Part shown: piece by piece, positions 34,285 through 42,526 of the stretch
How positions within the stretch are numbered: the first letter of the stretch is position 1
How the letters are laid out: each line of letters starts with the position of its first letter
Assembly: GCA_028287505.1 (NCBI GenBank)
Contig: JAQBPN010000107.1
Coordinates: forward strand, 1 to 64,000
Source: Fibrobacterota bacterium
GTDB lineage: Bacteria; Fibrobacterota; Fibrobacteria; UBA11236
DNA length: 64,000 nt
Direction of reading: 5' to 3'
Translations under genes and position numbers: made by a program
Notes under the pieces: generated by a model
The model's input: only the letters and a program-made list of their open reading frames with translations
Databases searched by the model: none
What the model was told of the DNA's origin: nothing

Positions 34285-35199
34285 CTATTTCCAGATGAAG
34301 TAGGTGCCTTGGCGGACCGAAGGCAGCCAATCCCTCGCGGCTTCGGCGAGGGGTCCGAAGGAAGAGGACGTTTTCGAGGCCAAGGCGTTTTCAATCCATG
34401 ATTTGGAGGGTGGTTCCCTCACGACGATGGGCTCGCCTTCCAGCTTCACCAGGCCGGCCAGGTAATGCTTGGCTTCCTGATACCCGCCCAGGGTGTCCAC
34501 CAGGCCGTAGGCTTTGGCCTGGCTGCCGGTCAGGATGCGCCCATCGGCTATTTTCATGAGTTCGGATCTTTCGATCTTCCGGCTGGCCAGGATATCCGAG
34601 ATGAACTGCCCGTAGGTATTGTCGATGACCGTCTGGAGATAACGGATTTCTTCCGGCGTGGGCGGCCGCGCGAAGTTGCCCACGTCCTTGAGGGCGCCGC
34701 TCTTGATGGTATTCATCTTGATGCCGACCTTCTCCATCAGCTTTTCCGCTTCCGGGAATTGCAGGATCACGCCGATGCTGCCCGTCAGGGTCCCGGCGTT
34801 GGAGAAGATGCGATCGCCGGCCAGGGACACATAGTAGCCGCCGGAAGCGGCCAGATTCCCCTGGCTGACCACGATGGGCAGACCTTTGGCCTTGAGGGTT
34901 TTCAGCGCCGAATGGATTTCCTGGGAGGCCCCCACGGCGCCGCCGGGAGAATCGATGCGGAGCAGGATGCCTTTGCAGCTCTTGTCCTCCGAGATGCGCT
35001 GGATGCTCTCCATATAGGTGTCCGAGCTCATGATGGGGCCTTCCAGCCGGAGCTCGGTGATGTGGGCGCGGCGTTCCTTGAACCCGTCGGTATTGGCGGC
35101 CAGGCGCCCGAACAGGGCGAAGACCGATCCCAGGAAAAAGAACACGGAGATGACCAATATAATCGCGAGGGCGGCCATGATTTTGGCGAATCGGCTCAT
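34285..35199 (-). CDS. sppA: Signal peptide peptidase SppA, short (67K-less) form
   Basis: 304 aa, the short single-domain form. A transmembrane anchor (about 7-30) is followed by the S49 peptidase domain. The catalytic Ser119 lies in NLAASGGYY, and Lys171 is 52 residues later in SGALKDVG, the same spacing as in Bacillus SppA. IDSPGG and GSIGVI are further family landmarks. It degrades leftover signal peptides in the membrane. The SD GGAGGG precedes ATG 35199. It follows the lytic transglycosylase gene by 25 bases and probably shares its transcript. Confidence 0.93.
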   Translation of the reverse strand: MSRFAKIMAALAIILVISVFFFLGSVFALFGRLAANTDGFKERRAHITELRLEGPIMSSDTYMESIQRISEDKSCKGILLRIDSPGGAVGASQEIHSALKTLKAKGLPIVVSQGNLAASGGYYVSLAGDRIFSNAGTLTGSIGVILQFPEAEKLMEKVGIKMNTIKSGALKDVGNFARPPTPEEIRYLQTVIDNTYGQFISDILASRKIERSELMKIADGRILTGSQAKAYGLVDTLGGYQEAKHYLAGLVKLEGEPIVVREPPSKSWIENALASKTSSSFGPLAEAARDWLPSVRQGTYFIWK

Positions 35200-35224
35200 G
35201 AGAGGGTACCCTCCGGTGGATGGA

Positions 35225-37462
35225 TTATTTGACCCGGACCCGGGTGCCGGGCCTTAGGACCGACGCCAGCTTGCCGTTCAGGTCCTTGAGTTTCTGTACG
35301 GTAGTGCGGTATTTCACGGAGATGTCCCACAGGCTGTCTCCGTCCTTGACGACGTAGAAGACTTTCTCTTCCTTGGCGGGCGGAACGCGTGGGCTGATGA
35401 AACCGGCCGAAGCCATCGGGGCCATTTTGGCGGACTTGAGCGCCTGCGCCGCGGCCGCGGGGGATTTGTACTCGGGGTCGTCGGAGCTGTCGTCGCCGTC
35501 GGAGGCGTCGGCTTTCCCGGAAGCGGAAGCCGCCTTGTCGGGCTCGTTCCCGCCCTTGGGGGCCACGTACTTCAGCTTCTGCCCCACCTGGATGCGGTTG
35601 CCCTCGAGGTTGTTCCATTGGCGGAGATCATCCTCGCTCACTCCCAGCGAACGGGTCAGGGAATACAGGGTCTCCCCCGTCTCCACGGTATGCACGCCGA
35701 ACTTTCCCGCGGGAGGCGCCACTACGTTGCCGGGGGTTTCCACGGCGCGCGGGGCTTTCTCCCTGGGAATGATGGCCATGGCGGCGACCGGAGGTTCACG
35801 ATGGATTTCAGGCTCATCGGATCCGTAGCCGGACTGGGCCTTGCCGGACAGCTTCAGCCGCTGGCCCGCCCTGATGAGCGTTCCCCGCGACATGTTGTTG
35901 GCCGCCAGCAACGCGGAAACCGTGGTGCCGAAACGTCTCGCGATATCGAAGAGGTTGTCGCCGGATCTCACTCGGTAAGTCCCGCCCTTGAATTTGGATT
36001 GGCGCGCCGGAGCTTCCGCCACGTCCTGCTCAAGATATTTTCCCGCATCCTCGGGAGCCAGCGGAATCAGGAGACTTTGGCCCTTCTTGAGCCGATTGCC
36101 TTTGATCTTGTTGGTGGCCCGGATGGCCGCCACGGAAACCCGGTATTTGGAGGCGATGCCGGAGAGGTTTTCGCCCTTGCCCACGATATGGTGGCGCCAA
36201 TTGACCAGTTGGGACTTGTCCAGGAGTTCGTAGTTGCGGCAGAATAGGTCCCGGCTGCCGGTGGGCAGATAGAGGATATGGGCGATGCGGTTGGGGGGCG
36301 TGCACCAGCGGCGCAAGGAGGGATTCAGGGAAAGGATGGTATCCTCGCTCACCCCTGCCGATTTGGCGATGGTGGCGATGGTGAGGCAATTGGTCACGGT
36401 GACGGTATCGAAAGAGAGGGCGGACTCGGGATTTTCGATCTTGAACCCGTAACGCTCCGGGTTGTGCCCGATGATCATGGCGGCCAGGATCTTGGGGACG
36501 TAGAAGCGCGTTTCCTGGGGCAAGGGCATCTTCCAATACCCGCGCGTGGAATCCTGGGCCAGGTATTTCCGGATCTTGCCTTCGCCGCAATTGTAGGCGG
36601 CCATGGCCATGTGCCAATCCTGGAACTCATCGTGCAGGTCGTTCAGGTACTCCAGGGCCGCATCGGTGGCCAACATGGGATCCCGGCGCGGATCGTACCA
36701 CCAGTCGTCCGCCAGGCCGTAACGCCTGCCCGTACCGCTGATGAACTGCCACATGCCGCTGGCGGACGCCTTGGACCAGGCTTTGGGGTTGAACCCGCTC
36801 TCCACCATCGCCAGGTAGATCAGGTCCTTGGGCATGCCCTTTTCCTCGAGCTTTTTATGGACCAGGCCCTCGTAGCGGGATTTGCGCGTCAGCCATTTGG
36901 TGAAATACCCCTTGCCCGGTCCCATGAAGACCGCCATCGCCTGCAGGATGCGGGGCTCCAGCGGAGTGGTCAGGGGCAATTCGTAATTACGGGGATCGAT
37001 CTGGTGGGTGATCGAATCCATGGCCTTGACCGAGGAATCCGGGACCTCTTCCATCTCCTCGTTGAACTGGGCGGTCCAGGGCACGGGCTGGGCCATCTGG
37101 CTGGTCATGGCCACGGTGAAGATCAGCAGCTTCTGGACGCTGTCCCGGTAGCCCTTGATGTGGGAAAGCACCGTGGGGCTCAGGGAATCGGTGGCCTCCA
37201 GGGCGGACAGGCGCGTCAAAGCGCTGTCGAAGTCCTCCCCGGCCTGGAACCACAGGGAATCCTTGATGCTCTCGTGGCCCAGATTGACGAACTCGGCCAC
37301 TTCCGAAAAGAGCATCTGCTCTTCCGGGACCAGGACGGGCGCCTTGGTGACGGCGGCGGCGGAATCGGCCTTCAACACCGAGGCCTTTTGGGCCGGCGGT
37401 TTACTACCCGAGCAGGCCCACAGGAAAGCGAGGGCCGATAGCAGGCATAACTGCTTTTTCAA
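35225..37462 (-). CDS. MltD-like lytic transglycosylase lipoprotein with four LysM domains
   Basis: 745 aa from a TTG (GAGG six bases upstream) with lipobox LWAC (Cys17). The SLT transglycosylase domain spans about 200-330. Catalytic Glu221 is in MVESGFNPKAWS, followed by ASGMWQFISGTGRRYGL and MAAYNCGEGKI. Four LysM peptidoglycan-binding modules follow at about 428-472, 495-540, 595-640 and 700-745, with the YxVxxGDxLxxIA pattern. It cleaves glycan strands to 1,6-anhydromuramyl ends at the outer-membrane inner face. MltD normally has two LysM domains, so four is an expanded form. Acid-rich and alanine-rich linkers separate the modules. It lies in the co-directional envelope block. Confidence 0.92.
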   Translation of the reverse strand: MKKQLCLLSALAFLWACSGSKPPAQKASVLKADSAAAVTKAPVLVPEEQMLFSEVAEFVNLGHESIKDSLWFQAGEDFDSALTRLSALEATDSLSPTVLSHIKGYRDSVQKLLIFTVAMTSQMAQPVPWTAQFNEEMEEVPDSSVKAMDSITHQIDPRNYELPLTTPLEPRILQAMAVFMGPGKGYFTKWLTRKSRYEGLVHKKLEEKGMPKDLIYLAMVESGFNPKAWSKASASGMWQFISGTGRRYGLADDWWYDPRRDPMLATDAALEYLNDLHDEFQDWHMAMAAYNCGEGKIRKYLAQDSTRGYWKMPLPQETRFYVPKILAAMIIGHNPERYGFKIENPESALSFDTVTVTNCLTIATIAKSAGVSEDTILSLNPSLRRWCTPPNRIAHILYLPTGSRDLFCRNYELLDKSQLVNWRHHIVGKGENLSGIASKYRVSVAAIRATNKIKGNRLKKGQSLLIPLAPEDAGKYLEQDVAEAPARQSKFKGGTYRVRSGDNLFDIARRFGTTVSALLAANNMSRGTLIRAGQRLKLSGKAQSGYGSDEPEIHREPPVAAMAIIPREKAPRAVETPGNVVAPPAGKFGVHTVETGETLYSLTRSLGVSEDDLRQWNNLEGNRIQVGQKLKYVAPKGGNEPDKAASASGKADASDGDDSSDDPEYKSPAAAAQALKSAKMAPMASAGFISPRVPPAKEEKVFYVVKDGDSLWDISVKYRTTVQKLKDLNGKLASVLRPGTRVRVK

Positions 37463-37573
37463 AAATGCCTCGCTGCCGGGGTGGGCAACACTGGAATATG
37501 GGACGGCGACGGGAAGGCGGAAGCCCGCTTATGCAGGCTGGGCAGGGGGAAAGGCCCGGGGAACGGGGCCCTG

Positions 37574-37780
37574 CTACTCCTCGAAATCCAAATCCTCGGC
37601 GTAATCATTCCACATGTCGGTCTTCTTGAACTTGGGATTGTCGAAATCGACTTCTTCGTTTTCGTCCTCTTCCTCGTCATCCTCGTCGACCTCGTCCTCT
37701 TCGTTTTCGAAAGGTTCCAAGTCGTCGAAGTCGTCGTGCTTCGGACGTCTGCCAGCTTCCCATTTGTCGGCATTCTCCAT
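37574..37780 (-). CDS. Small highly acidic protein
   Basis: 68 aa from an ATG with a strong AGGAGG. About half the residues are Asp or Glu, with a central acidic run (DEVDEDDEEEDENEEVDFD) and an aromatic C-terminus (MWNDYAEDLDFEE). No homologous family is recognised. It has no signal peptide, so it is cytoplasmic. Such proteins often act as decoys, chaperone-like partners or regulators of basic proteins, but nothing here decides among these. It sits 111 bases upstream of the transglycosylase gene. Confidence 0.7.
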   Translation of the reverse strand: MENADKWEAGRRPKHDDFDDLEPFENEEDEVDEDDEEEDENEEVDFDNPKFKKTDMWNDYAEDLDFEE

Positions 37781-37986
37781 ACTGGCCTCCTACAATTTTA
37801 TCATAATTTTTGCAAATATATCTTGGGTTCCAGGATTGTCAAGCTATTTATCGGACGCGGCAAGGCATTTCTTGGCCTGGGACCGGGGGATCCTGGAAAT
37901 GGGATTTGAGGTAAAGTAAAAAAATGCAAAGGCCGAAAACAACGGCAACGTCGTCCCGGGTTCCGCAGCCCGGCTTGGATGGCCCT

Positions 37987-39561
37987 TCATTGCTTGTTCA
38001 CGAACTGCATGGGAAATGACACGGGGACGTCCCCGTTGGCGTTCGGGTCCGCCCGGAACCGCCATTTCCGGACGTTTTGCAGCACTTCCGAGTTGAATCC
38101 GGAATTGTCGATGGTGCTCTTCTCGTTCACGATGCGTGCGTCCTTGACTGCGCCGGTGGGGTCGATGAGTATACGAATGGTAAGATTTCCCTCAAAGACG
38201 ATGCCCTTGCGCATGAATTTCTGGTAAAGGAACTCCAGCTCGCCCTGGTTGTTCTCGATGGTGCCGAAGATAGCTTCCTGACGCATGGGATCGGCAATGA
38301 TTTTCGCGACCGCCCTTTTCGCTTGCACGTCCTTTTTCAGGGTGAAGGCGATTTTCTCGGCCTCGGCCTTCACGGCCTTGTCCTTCTTGTCCTTTTCGGT
38401 CTTCATCGCGGCGGTGTCCAACTTTTCCATCTTCTCCAGCTTGACCGCGGCCACCTCCTCGACGGGAACCGCCGCGACCGGTTTGGGCCTGGCCACGTCC
38501 AGGGTCTTCAGGCTGTTGATGAACTTGAAGTCCTGATACTGCTCGATCTTCTTCAGGGCCGATTTGGCGAGATCCTCGTCGTTGCTGTAGAACTTGCCCA
38601 GGACGTACAGCCGGCGGTTGGCCTTCTTGGCCTCCTCGGAATTCGGCGCCGATTGGATGACGCTGCGGTAGGTCAGGACGGCATCGCTATCCTGGCCCAT
38701 TTCCTCCTGGGACCTGGCGTACAGGTACCGGCTCTGGAGCTTTTCCGCGGGATCCGACTCCGGATTGGAAATGACCTTCTGGAGGCTCTTGGCGGCCTCG
38801 GTGTAATTGGCCAGGAGGAAGAGCTGGCGTCCCGCGGCGAAGGGCGTTTGCTTGCTGTCCTTGGCCAGGCGGACCTGTTCTTCGAGCCCATGGGTCAGTT
38901 CCCGCAATTTGATGGCGACGTGCGCTTCCTCGGTTTCCGGGACCAGGGACACTACGCTGGTGAAATCCTCCTTCGCCTTGCGGTAGTCGCCGGTGAGGCT
39001 GGAGCAGAAGCCGCGATGCAGCAACAGGGTGGCGGAGATTTCCGGGGACAGGTTGGGGCCGTTCAGCCCTTTGGTGTAGATTTCTATGGCCTTATCGTAT
39101 TTGCGCGATCGCTCGAAGAAGTAGGCCGCTTCCAGATCCTGCTGCACCACGTTGGGCACTTCGGCCTTGGCCCGCTTCTTACCCAGGATGAATCCGACGG
39201 TGCCGATGGCGGCCCCGATAATCCTGGACTTGAGGCTGGATTCCCGGTTATCCGCCACCAGCAGCTTGCCCGACGCCAGGGACTGCATCTTGAGCTCCAT
39301 GGCGGTCTCGTCCTCTTCGGGCTGGTTCTGGCGCCGCTTGATCAGTTCGAAACGGGCCAGCATGTTCAGGGCATGGCTGGAGTTGGAGGTCTGCGACAGG
39401 GTTTCCATCGCCCGGTTGTACTCGTTCATGCGGTACTGGATGATGGCTTCGTTGGTGTACAGCGAGAAAAGAATCAGCGCGATGATGAGAACGATGGGCC
39501 GGTAATTGTGCCAGAGGTTGCTGATGTAACCGAACTGGGATTGGCCGGGGGAGTCGCCCAC
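37987..39561 (-). CDS. Membrane protein with TPR repeats and TonB/AgmX-type C-terminal domain
   Basis: 524 aa from GTG 39561. One N-terminal transmembrane helix (about 21-38, PIVLIIALILFSLYT) is followed by TPR-like repeats (about 150-330). A Lys/Glu/Ala-rich linker (380-420) resembles the periplasm-spanning region of TonB. The last ~100 residues (GNLTIRILIDPTGAVKDARI ... VLQNVRKWRFRADPNANGDV) have the AgmX/PglI and TonB-C fold that links inner- to outer-membrane partners. The gene starts one base after the cyclase gene ends, so it is translationally coupled. It could energise or bridge a surface process such as gliding or secretion (inference). Confidence 0.8.
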   Translation of the reverse strand: MGDSPGQSQFGYISNLWHNYRPIVLIIALILFSLYTNEAIIQYRMNEYNRAMETLSQTSNSSHALNMLARFELIKRRQNQPEEDETAMELKMQSLASGKLLVADNRESSLKSRIIGAAIGTVGFILGKKRAKAEVPNVVQQDLEAAYFFERSRKYDKAIEIYTKGLNGPNLSPEISATLLLHRGFCSSLTGDYRKAKEDFTSVVSLVPETEEAHVAIKLRELTHGLEEQVRLAKDSKQTPFAAGRQLFLLANYTEAAKSLQKVISNPESDPAEKLQSRYLYARSQEEMGQDSDAVLTYRSVIQSAPNSEEAKKANRRLYVLGKFYSNDEDLAKSALKKIEQYQDFKFINSLKTLDVARPKPVAAVPVEEVAAVKLEKMEKLDTAAMKTEKDKKDKAVKAEAEKIAFTLKKDVQAKRAVAKIIADPMRQEAIFGTIENNQGELEFLYQKFMRKGIVFEGNLTIRILIDPTGAVKDARIVNEKSTIDNSGFNSEVLQNVRKWRFRADPNANGDVPVSFPMQFVNKQ

Positions 39562-39562
39562 G

Positions 39563-40876
39563 TCAGTTGGTCCGCTTATCGATGGCGTACGTGCTGCCTT
39601 CCGTCTTCTTGACGAATTTCTTCATCTCGGCGGCGATGGACACGATGGCGCGGTGATCGGTGACGGGACGGTAATGGTTGCTGGCCACCGCCAGCGAGAT
39701 GGACATCAGGGGGAAGCGCATGCGCCGGCCCTGGCGGTCCAGGGATTCGATGAATCCGGACTTGGCGTCGGTCTCGTTGTAGAACTGCTTCACATCGCTG
39801 TCGAAAGCGGTGATGATGCCTTTGCAGATCTCTTCCCAGTTGTTGTACCCGGTCACGATCACGAAATCGTCGCCGCCCTCGTGGCCCACGAAGGTGTACG
39901 CGTCGCCGAAGCGCTTGGCCGCGTCCAGGAAGGAATCGCGGCAGTAGAGGATGGCGTCATCGCCCTTGGAGAATCCGTACTTGTCGTTGTAGGCCTTGAA
40001 GTTGTCCAAGTCCCCGTAGATGACCGCGAACTCGTAATTGTGGTGGATCATTTCCTCGATCTTCGCCACGATGACGTTGTTGCCCGGCAGGCCCGTGAGC
40101 GGATTGGCGCCCTTGGCTTCTTCGCGGATGCGCACCAGGCTCAGCATCATTTCCTTGAAGGCGTTGGCCAGCAGGCCTATCTCGTCGTCCTGTTTGATGT
40201 CGATGGCCTGGTTGAAGTCGCCCTTGGAGACTTCGTGGGTGATCTTCTCGAGCTTGGAAATCGGCACGATCACGATTTTGCGCAGGAACAGGGCGAAGAT
40301 GAACTGCAGGAAAATAACGATGACGGTGACGAGCAGGCACAAGCGGAGGAGGACGTTCTTCTCTTCTTCCAGGCTTTTGACCTTGATGGGGAATTTCCCC
40401 ACGATGACTTCGCCGGTTTTCAGCGAGAGCGGGATGTAGAGGTTGATCAGCCGCTCTTTGATGTGGATGTCGTGGTAGAACTCTTTGTCCTCGAGTTCCG
40501 ATTTGGCGATGGCGCGGTTGAGGACGATTTTCTCGTCCGCGTCGGCCTTTACGTTTTTTCCCGTGCCCCGGTAATAGAGGACGTCTCCCTTCTCGGTGAA
40601 GACCGTGAGCTCCTTGAATCCGTCCTGGGCGGCCGCTTCGGAGATGCGCTTGTAGGCGTCGGGATTGGTCTTGTCGGTGATGAGGTCGCGCTGCTTGGCG
40701 AACAGGTTCTTGAGCTTGACCGATTGGTTCTCGGAAATCAGCTGCTGGTTGCGCGTGATTAGATCGCTCTGATTCTCCCAAATGATGAAATTGAAGATGG
40801 AAGTGATGACGATGGTGAGGACGATGTACAGGATCGCCGTCTTGTACGACAGCGAGTTCCTTCGGATTCCCAGCAC
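39563..40876 (-). CDS. Membrane-bound HAMP-GGDEF diguanylate cyclase
   Basis: 437 aa from GTG 40876. Two transmembrane helices (13-31 and 178-199) flank a ~145-residue extracytoplasmic sensor of the double-Cache type. HAMP covers about 200-250 (PISKLEKITHEVSKGDF), followed by a GGDEF domain beginning at NPLTGLPGN. The active-site motif is GGDDF (334-338), an accepted variant in which metal-binding acids remain. The YGDLDNFKAYNDKYGF segment supplies the substrate site. Cyclic-di-GMP synthesis is likely. The start lies seven bases after the stop of the histidine kinase gene, so the kinase, cyclase and TPR/TonB-C genes form one unit. Confidence 0.9.
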   Translation of the reverse strand: MLGIRRNSLSYKTAILYIVLTIVITSIFNFIIWENQSDLITRNQQLISENQSVKLKNLFAKQRDLITDKTNPDAYKRISEAAAQDGFKELTVFTEKGDVLYYRGTGKNVKADADEKIVLNRAIAKSELEDKEFYHDIHIKERLINLYIPLSLKTGEVIVGKFPIKVKSLEEEKNVLLRLCLLVTVIVIFLQFIFALFLRKIVIVPISKLEKITHEVSKGDFNQAIDIKQDDEIGLLANAFKEMMLSLVRIREEAKGANPLTGLPGNNVIVAKIEEMIHHNYEFAVIYGDLDNFKAYNDKYGFSKGDDAILYCRDSFLDAAKRFGDAYTFVGHEGGDDFVIVTGYNNWEEICKGIITAFDSDVKQFYNETDAKSGFIESLDRQGRRMRFPLMSISLAVASNHYRPVTDHRAIVSIAAEMKKFVKKTEGSTYAIDKRTN

Positions 40877-40883
40877 TGAAACC

Positions 40884-42413
40884 TCAGTTGTTCCTTTGCC
40901 GCCGGTCGAATCCGACGATTCCCTGAAGTTTATCGAATAACTCCTTCGGGGTGCAAGGCTTTTCTAGCAACTGGAATCCCAGGTACCTGCGCACTTCCTT
41001 GTCCTCATCCGTCATGCCGGAATTGATCAAAAGCGCGCAGCGGGCGTCGGCGCTCAATCCGGAAAGGCCGAGCAGATAATAGTCGCGGCCAAATTCCTCA
41101 AACCCGGGCGCCTCGTTGATGAGCAGGAAATCGAAGCGCGGGAGCGGGGTCTTGTTCCAGTCCCGCAAGGGAGCGGAAACGTAGTCCACCTGGAAATTGC
41201 CCAGCTCCGCCTCCGCGGCGGCTTCCTTGAGGCCCGGCATGTCCCGGCCCAGATCCAGGATGAGCAGGCGGCGCTGGATCTGCCGCAGCGCCGAGGTCTT
41301 CCGCTTTTCCACCGGCAGGTGCACGATGAAAACCGATCCCTTGTGGCGGGTGGATTCGACGAACAGCCTGCCGCCGTGCAACTCCACGAACGACTTGCTG
41401 ATGGCCAGCCCCAGCCCGTGCCCCTTCCCCGCCAGGTTGCTGCCCGCGCCGGTATGGAACTTCTCGAAGATGGCTTCCAGGTCCGCGGGGGCGATGCCCG
41501 GGCCGGTGTCCTGGATGGAAAGGGCGAGCACGTTGTCCTGTTGCTTGGAGCGCACCACGATTTTGCCGTTGGCCTTGGTGAACTTGATGGCGTTGCCGAG
41601 GATGTTGGAGAGCACGCGGCTCACCTTCTGCACGTCCAGGTACATGTCCTGCACCGGGTCCAGGGAGAATTCGATCTGGATGTTCTTGGCGTTGGCCAGG
41701 CCGCGCAGGGACTGGACGGCCAGTTCGACTTCCTTGTTGAAGTCCACCTTTTCCAGCTTGAGCTGGAGCTTGCCGGCGCCGATCTTGGCGGAGTCCAGCA
41801 GATCCGTGACCATGTCGATCAGGAACTGGCAGTTGCGGTGGATGGTGCGGATGGGTTCCAGCTGCGTGGCCTGCAGATTGCCCAATACGCCTTCCATCAG
41901 CAGCTCGGCATAGCAGATCATGGCGGCCAGAGGCGAACGCAGATCATGCACGGCCATGTGCAGGAAGTCGCTTTGGTGCTTGATGTTGTTGCCCTGGGAC
42001 TCGATGCGTACGCGCAGGCGGCGGTTCACTATCTGCTGGGCCAGCAGTTTCGACTTCAACGCCAGGAGGGCATGCAGGCGGACGCGCAAAGAGGGCAGGG
42101 AATCCGGGCCTTCGGAAACCAGGGAATACCCCATCTCGAAGAGGGAGACCTTTTCCTCCATGCTCAAGGGTTCCGGAGAGACGGCGACGGAGTTGGCGAG
42201 CACGTAGAGCGCGTCCGCGTCCTTGTCCAGCATGGCGGGAAATTCCCGGGCGATGCGGGCGTCCACCAGGCACACCTGGCTGGAGTCCCCGCCGGGCGTG
42301 GTCTCCCCTTCGGCGAACGGAAATGCATCCAACGCTTTGCGGTACCGGACTTCCCACTCGGGATCCTTCGTGACAATCAGGATTTTAGGGGGCTCGGCCG
42401 CGACGGTACTCAA
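40884..42413 (-). CDS. Histidine kinase flanked by two receiver-like domains
   Basis: 509 aa from TTG 42413, chosen because GAGGAGG precedes it at a proper distance. Upstream in-frame starts would extend beyond the SD. The N-terminal 120 residues are receiver-like, with Asp51 in VCLVDARIA as a possible phosphoacceptor. HisKA follows with His156 in MAVHDLRSPLAAM. HATPase_c carries NILGNAIKFT and DTGPGIAPADLEAIFEKF, then GHGLGLAIS. The C-terminal ~115 residues are a second receiver-like fold in which the acceptor Asp is replaced by Asn (FDFLLINEAPG), while Lys in LLEKPCTP is kept. It has no transmembrane segment, so it is cytoplasmic. It leads the kinase-cyclase-TonB-C unit. Confidence 0.88.
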   Translation of the reverse strand: MSTVAAEPPKILIVTKDPEWEVRYRKALDAFPFAEGETTPGGDSSQVCLVDARIAREFPAMLDKDADALYVLANSVAVSPEPLSMEEKVSLFEMGYSLVSEGPDSLPSLRVRLHALLALKSKLLAQQIVNRRLRVRIESQGNNIKHQSDFLHMAVHDLRSPLAAMICYAELLMEGVLGNLQATQLEPIRTIHRNCQFLIDMVTDLLDSAKIGAGKLQLKLEKVDFNKEVELAVQSLRGLANAKNIQIEFSLDPVQDMYLDVQKVSRVLSNILGNAIKFTKANGKIVVRSKQQDNVLALSIQDTGPGIAPADLEAIFEKFHTGAGSNLAGKGHGLGLAISKSFVELHGGRLFVESTRHKGSVFIVHLPVEKRKTSALRQIQRRLLILDLGRDMPGLKEAAAEAELGNFQVDYVSAPLRDWNKTPLPRFDFLLINEAPGFEEFGRDYYLLGLSGLSADARCALLINSGMTDEDKEVRRYLGFQLLEKPCTPKELFDKLQGIVGFDRRQRNN

Positions 42414-42478
42414 TCGAGAATCCTCCTCAGGGCCCAACTAGATTCAACCCGCATTTCCCCCTAAAAGCGAGGAGCGGG

Positions 42479-42500
42479 CAGTTTGCCCTTTGGCAAACTG
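42479..42500. other. Intergenic hairpin between the NtrC-type regulator and the kinase
   Basis: CAGTTTGCC pairs perfectly with GGCAAACTG (9 bp) around a CTTT loop. There is no T run on the minus strand, so it is not a standard terminator. It could stabilise the upstream mRNA or attenuate transcription between the two units. Confidence 0.5.
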
Positions 42501-42526
42501 TATAGCGACGAGCCATTCTACGGGCC

